A DNA stretch of 64,000 bases from Cavia porcellus (taxonomy: Eukaryota; Chordata; Mammalia; Rodentia; Caviidae). A program made the position numbers and the translations under genes. The notes below the pieces were generated by a model, which saw nothing but the letters and a program-made list of their open reading frames with translations, had not been told where the DNA came from and did no database searches. The stretch lies in the NCBI RefSeq assembly GCF_034190915.1, contig NW_026947484.1, positions 206,410,657-206,474,656 on the forward strand, written 5' to 3'. Positions 58,785 through 64,000 of the stretch are shown here, piece after piece (positions within the stretch are counted from its first letter, which is position 1; the number at the start of each line of letters is the position of its first letter).

Positions 58785-61410
58785 TTATACTAGATTTGAG
58801 ATCTAGCTTTTATTGAAGATTCTTATGCTTTTTTTGCTCTTTCTCAGTGTATGCATTGTACCATCGCAAACATTTTCAATTCACACTATCAAAATGAAAT
58901 CATGGGTATTCAGCTCTACTTGATTTAAATGCCTTTAAGTCTAATATATAAGGGTCAAATTTCTGGAGATACTTCTGCTATCAGTTCTTACATGTTCACT
59001 GTCCAGACCAGGCTTGAAAAACATTTTCTTGAGGCCAGTATCATATAGTAAATATAATAAGTTTTTATGTCCTTGTATAGTCTTCTGTGTCATTTGTATT
59101 ATTTTTCTCTTTTGTTTTAATATTTCATTAAAAAATTCTTTAACAATGGCTACACCATTTTAGTTCAATATATAAAAACCAGTCTTGGGAATATTTGACC
59201 TAACAGAGATTTATGAACTTTAATCTCATTGTCCAGATTACTGTAGTCAGTTCTTCATGACTATTGAATTCCAAGTACTCTACTCTTCAAATTTTAATAG
59301 CTAGATTTCACTTGTGGAAACTTTTGAAAAGTTGCTGCAAAAATGAATTATGGGCAAAGAAGAACTTGAGGAGTCAAGAATTATTACTGTCATTGCTGAG
59401 TTAACGATTCTCTTGACTTTAACAATTTGTGACAGAGGGCCCCTTCATGGTTCCATGACAGTCTCTGTGAGTGTCTTCTGCTCAGGTTAACCACAGTCTC
59501 TGTGTTCCAGTTGGTCTCTTGACATGGGTTTTTGGCCACTTCTAACTTCTAACTTTTGATACGCGCATGTGTGTGTGTGTGGTATAGTCGTCCAGGGAGG
59601 TGTCCTGTGAATAATTAGGCCCTGGGAAACTGAGACATATGTTTTTCCTAAAGCTTTTCTTACTCTCAGTATCTCTAGATTCTTTGAGCTCTTTGGTACT
59701 TGATTTTCACTTTTGTACCTTTTAATCTCTCTATGTCTCTGATAGTGGCTGAGGCTTGTTTTTAATCTATGTATTTGAGTTTATGTAGGAAGGGTGGTGT
59801 TTAGTCACAGATATTCCTTAGTATGGTGCCTGCTCCATGGTAGGTGTTCAAAAACAGACTGACCTCAAAACCTGCTGATCTCCAATTAATATATTTTTTC
59901 TGAGTATCCTGATTGCTTTTAAGGAGAAAATGCAATCCTCCTAAATAATTTAGTGATTTTTTTTATCCATGTAGGGAGTAAGAAGAAATAATTCCCTCAC
60001 GTTGTATTTTGAGTCTATTTTGATTCATTACACTTTGTGGGCCAATAATGAATTTCCAAAGTCTAACACTTCAATTCTTACTGGTTATTTTTAAATAGTG
60101 TCTAAAATGACTCAACAGTTTTAAATCTTACGTTTCCTTCTTGTTCGTAATTCATTGAAGTCCTCCTAAAGGAGTTTCAGGATGGGTCAAACTTTCACTG
60201 GAATTCAAAGGGCTTTCATATCCCCTTCCTTCACATACACCCATATTTTTCACTCCAAAAATTTCCTTCACTTTTGTCATATGTGACAAGTCTTCATCAA
60301 ACTGTTCTTAGCAACACTTGGATTTAGTAAGGAAGATTGGAAAGGCAATGAAAATTAAACCCAGGTGGGCAAGATTGAGTGAGATAGAAGGAGCCGCAGG
60401 CCAATAGCACATTTTTTTTACTCCTCCTGATCAATCTGCTTCCTTGATTTCCAAGTTCTCAGGAAGTCCCCTCTCTGGATAGGATGTCATGAGTGTCATG
60501 TAACCTTAAGGAGTTTAAAGAAAAACTAACATCTAAAAATATCCAGGAAAAAATTATTTCTTTATCAAAACTACATTTTGGATGAATAATGGGTATCTCT
60601 TTATGAAACTGTCTCTTTCAGAAAGGACAAAGCCTGAAATACTAATTCTTAGACCAAAGGATTCAAGATAGTGCTGTTGATGACAGCATGTGTTAGCTTA
60701 AATTAATACTTAAGTATATAGGAACAGTCAAAACTTGAATGAGGCAAGAACTCTCAAAAGAACTAGGGAAGGTAGGAGAGGGAGAAGATTGTAAAAGAAT
60801 CAAGGAAAATACCTGGTTCTTTGTGAAATAACTTACCACTATGCCTGACACATACAGAAGTTCAATGTATAGATATTAAAAGCCACAGAAAGTTGTATTA
60901 TTACCTCTTATCGCAATAAAAAAAATAAATCTTAAACTCAACTGTAAGTATCAGTGATTTTCTTTTTGGATTTGGTAAATTAATTATCATGCTTACTGAG
61001 TAGTTAAACAAATGTTAGTTAAGATTTTCTCCATAAAAATTTGATTATTTTATTTCTGGCGTTGTTGAGATTCTCATGTATTAACTCACCTGGCTCAGTG
61101 TATCTGGAACTCACAGATTTTTTTTTAATGGGCTAGGAAAATGTTTATAAATTGTGCTAAACATCATGATACTGAGCTGCAGAACATTAACATTAACAGA
61201 ATAACATAACATTAACAGAATAAAAATGACAAGATTAAGAAAACAGAGAAGTAAGGAGTATTTTAGCTACGGGAAGTTGACACAATCCATAGGATAGTAC
61301 ATAATCCTAAGGGGCAATGATTTAAACTGGGGCGTTTAAACATATTTTCTATTCCCAAAAAGCAGTGTTCACACTGGTGACATGCAAACTCCTCTAGGAA
61401 TAGCAGGAAG
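58785..61410. other. AT-rich noncoding DNA
   Basis: No gene recognised. Possible MIR/L2 3'-end scraps at about 59815-59855 and 60830-60880 ('gcctgacacatacagaag') are too short to call. A 15-base direct repeat ('aacattaacagaata') occurs at 61188-61222. Confidence 0.4.
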
Positions 61411-61412
61411 TG

Positions 61413-61452
61413 AATAATAATAATAATAATAATAGTAATAATAATAATAATA
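61413..61452. repeat. (TAA)n microsatellite
   Basis: About 13 TAA units with one interruption (TAG). Confidence 0.96.
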
Positions 61453-61806
61453 CTAACAATAGACTTATTGGCCTCAGGTTGACTAACCATTAGACAGTTT
61501 TCTCCTGACTGATTCCTGACCTCTCCCCACAGAGCAACTGATTCGGTTAATGTAGTGTCTTTGAGATGTAATTCTCCCAGTTTCTTGCAGATTTACAGCA
61601 CAGGGAATAATCTTTTTCAGGAATCTCAGAATCATCCTTGAAATATGAACACTGTGGAGATTGGGTTCCATCTTCTATGAGGGCATATTAGCACACAAAG
61701 ATGACATAATTATATAGAAAAACATTTGCCAACTCAAATAATTTAAGGCAGTGATCATAGCCTACTGATAAATCTCTTCACTAACATCCTCCACTTCACC
61801 TTTTCC
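61453..61806. other. Unique noncoding DNA
   Basis: No recognised feature. Confidence 0.4.
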
Positions 61807-61810
61807 TTTA

Positions 61811-61949
61811 AAAAGCATCCCATTGGGGCTGGGGATTTAGCTCAGCAGCATAAGCACCTACCTTGCAAGCAGGCGGTCCTGAGTTCAATCCCTGGTACCG
61901 ATAAAAAGATAAAAGAAAAAAGAAATAAAAAAAAAAAAAAGCATCCCAT
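61811..61949 (+). mobile_element. ID SINE, sense, with 13-bp target-site duplication
   Basis: Body from 61825: 'ggggctggggatttagctca' (A box), then 'ttgcaagcaggcggtcct', 'gagttcaatccctggtacc' (B box), followed by an A-rich tail to 61940. The direct repeat 'aaaagcatcccat' flanks it at 61811-61823 and 61937-61949. Both pol III promoter boxes are intact and the body is close to the ID consensus, so this is the youngest-looking SINE in the window. Confidence 0.95.
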
Positions 61950-61954
61950 CTCTT

Positions 61955-62975
61955 GTTTCAGTAGAGTTGGAATTCAGACATAGCCTGTGCTGTTTCTTTT
62001 AATGTTGGGAATACTATCAGAATAAGGCCAGTTAGTATTTGCTTATCTTGCCCTGCAGGATATTTCTTTAACAGTAAGCACATTTCACTTGCCAACAGAT
62101 ATGCCATGAGGTGATTTTGTGTCCCAATTTTTTTTTCCACCAGTTTTTAAAAGCTTGTCTATTTTGGAGAATCCACAACCTTTGTGCTGATTTAATATCA
62201 AACTTGCTAATGGACATGCAGTGTGGGAGTATGTGTGTATGGGTATATATGTTCCTAAGCAGGTACTTCAGTGCTAGAAAGATTATAGTAAAAAGTTATA
62301 AAATTTTAGACATTTTCCTCTGTGGGTCCATTTCCTGTATCCTCCCTCTGTTAGTCCCGAGAAGGAAGCTCTGTTTGCACTAGGGCACATGCTTCAGCCC
62401 TAACCAAACCACTGAGGCAGACATTTTCTTCCTGGACCTGTCTGTCACAGGTGATATTAGAGCTGCCTTAATCAAAGACTCTCTTGCTAAAGTGAAATAT
62501 AGTTTCAATGCTTGAAGAGATCTATGTATATCCGGTTAACAGCCTTGCTAGCTTCTACCATAAAGGAGGAGAAAAAAATATCTCACTGAAGAGCCACATC
62601 CTAAAATGGCTGTGGAGACTGCAGCAGGATCTCCACACAGTGAGGGAGAAGTCCTTGGAATCTTTGCTAACTATACTTTGGACTGGAGAGAATGGAGTGA
62701 AGAAGGAGTCCTCTGCATGCATTGTCTGTCCTAGTGTAACAGGGACTTAGGGAATGAACTTGCTGAGGCCTACTGTGACTAAACAGGAGGAAGCTTGGCC
62801 ATCTCTGCTTTCCTTTGGTGTCTTTCTTTGTAATTACTTTAAATTTTGGGTCAGATCCTGCTCAGCTCTGCATGTAGGTAGGCTAATCACTCAAGTAGTG
62901 TCTGTAATGCAAGATGTATAGCCCAAAATTTACTTCACCTTTCTTAATCACTTCAAGACTGAGGACATCAAAATA
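61955..62975. other. Unique noncoding DNA
   Basis: No recognised repeat. Frames of 80-90 codons at 62111-62383 and 62508-62750 lack motifs. Confidence 0.4.
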
Positions 62976-62980
62976 AGAGT

Positions 62981-63008
62981 AAATTACGGTACCTTCGTAC
63001 CGTAATTT
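62981..63008. repeat. Perfect hairpin, 12-bp arms, 4-base loop
   Basis: 'aaattacggtac' (62981-62992), loop 'cttc', 'gtaccgtaattt' (62997-63008). All 12 pairs match. It holds three CpGs and a split KpnI-like GGTACC core, unusual in CpG-poor, AT-rich DNA. Confidence 0.95.
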
Positions 63009-63009
63009 T

Positions 63010-64000
63010 CAGAACTTTGACAGACATCTAGTTGACAACTTTTATAATATCCAGTCCCAGGCTACTGCTGCACTGCCAGAAGTTTACAATCTGTCCTAAA
63101 TCTATAGTTACCTCCAATTCTAGAAAAGCAGAGTCTCGCTGACCATCTCACCATGACAACCCCTCTAAGCAGGAAGTGAGCTCCTCCCACTACTACAAAA
63201 AGCAGAAGCCATCATCTCATGAAGTACCTGAAATAGCCCTCAACTGACTGTGTCTTTTCCAGAACATCACCAGTGTGAGGAGCTGGTCAAGTAGACCAGG
63301 ACCAGGATAACCAGGATGACTTGTGGCATGCAGACCCGTCTCTTGCCTTTGTTCTCCTTTTCTTCAAATCCTTCACACTTCTGTTTGTTGCCCAAACATA
63401 GTTCTTGAACCTCATTTTCTCCTTCAGAACATGGTTGATTGATTAAACACCCTTTCCTGCCTTTGACCACTGACTGTTCCTTTGGGATTTTGAGGCCAGT
63501 ATCTCAGGCTAGTCTGTTGGGATCCCCAGTCTGGGGTGTTGACATTAAAACTGGTATCACTAGCAAACAAAGAAGGAGAATCAAAGTCTTACTAGACCAA
63601 TTAATGTGTAAGCTTTTGATTGGTGCCCATCTAGAAGAGCAAAAGTGGTTTTCTGATGTGTGAAAAATACATTCTTTGGCTTATTGCTTTCCCTGAAATG
63701 CATCCCTGACTTCTTCAAGATGTTCAGATGTACCAAGGGGATCAAAAGTTGATCCTCATGAATAGGATAAGCTGTGAGGCTGTCTCATAAGTCCTTGACA
63801 GTGAAATTTTTGGGGTCTCTCCTTATACAGAAAACCTAGCCATGAGGCTGTATTTGAAGGGATAAAGGCAGACTGGCAAGGAAGCCAGGCTTTCTCTCCA
63901 TCAAATTAATATTGATATCCTGCCTAAGGTGATTCAATATCCCATAAGATATTGAATTATAGGTTGGTGACCACTACAACAGGGTGAGTCTGTCTTATTT
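63010..64000. other. Unique noncoding DNA
   Basis: No repeat recognised. A 67-codon minus-strand frame (63470-63267) ends in a hydrophobic stretch (VILVILVLVYL) that could suggest a tail anchor, but it lacks supporting context. I treat it as chance. Confidence 0.4.

Noticed and set aside
63267..63470. 67-codon minus-strand frame with a C-terminal hydrophobic run
   Set aside because: The tail-anchor-like end is suggestive, but there is no homologue I recognise, no initiation or splice context, and hydrophobic runs are common in chance frames.

Overview
This window looks like nuclear DNA from a rodent. It is AT-rich, holds no complete protein-coding gene, tRNA or rRNA gene, and is crowded with mammalian retrotransposon remnants. 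The rodent call rests on B1 (7SL-derived) SINEs with the internal duplication typical of rodents, ID (tRNA-Ala/BC1-type) SINEs, and B1-ID composite SINEs. I saw no B2 or B4 element, which argues against mouse or rat and for a squirrel-related, castorimorph or other non-murid rodent. That narrower placement is an inference. ORFs of 60-140 codons occur throughout, but nearly all are chance frames, repeat-derived frames or microsatellite translations.

Layout. 1-12 kb: unique AT-rich DNA with two MaLR-like LTR pieces, a retrovirus-type LTR remnant (about 7.1-7.56 kb), an antisense L1 3' fragment (7.64-8.65 kb) and an antisense B1 whose tail became a (CTTT)n microsatellite. 12-24 kb: a decayed antisense gene-like segment (12.0-12.3 kb), an antisense L1 (12.7-13.6 kb), a MaLR LTR (17.9-18.3 kb), a CTCF-like site (19.2 kb), and a 2.6-kb antisense L1 ORF2 fragment (21.0-23.6 kb) interrupted by a near-identical copy of a sequence about 1 kb away. 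24-37 kb: mostly unique DNA with ID, B1 and MaLR remnants, an L2, a MIR, and two oppositely oriented retroviral LTR-like segments. 38.0-40.7 kb: the best preserved element, a 5'-truncated sense L1 whose ORF2 C-terminal frame is nearly intact and which is followed by a long 3' region with internal repeats. 41-50 kb: MaLR, MIR, L2 and a possible mariner-like remnant, then an antisense L1 split by an ~810-bp insertion, plus several ID and B1-ID copies. 50-64 kb: a candidate terminal coding exon on the minus strand (50364-50619), MIR and MaLR remnants, a GC-richer candidate regulatory element (56.8-57.15 kb), a young ID insertion with clear target-site duplications (61.8-61.95 kb), and a perfect 12-bp-arm hairpin (62981-63008).

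No operon-like or defence-like system is present and no coordinated gene set can be read from the window. It is best viewed as intergenic or intronic DNA. The points most worth testing are the possible exon at 50.4-50.6 kb, the local duplicative insertion into L1 at 21.6-21.8 kb, the repeat-bearing 3' region shared by the 38-40 kb L1 and the 47-kb insertion, three perfect-arm inverted repeats, and three candidate conserved or architectural elements. Family names were assigned by recognising consensus-like motifs by eye; no database search was run.
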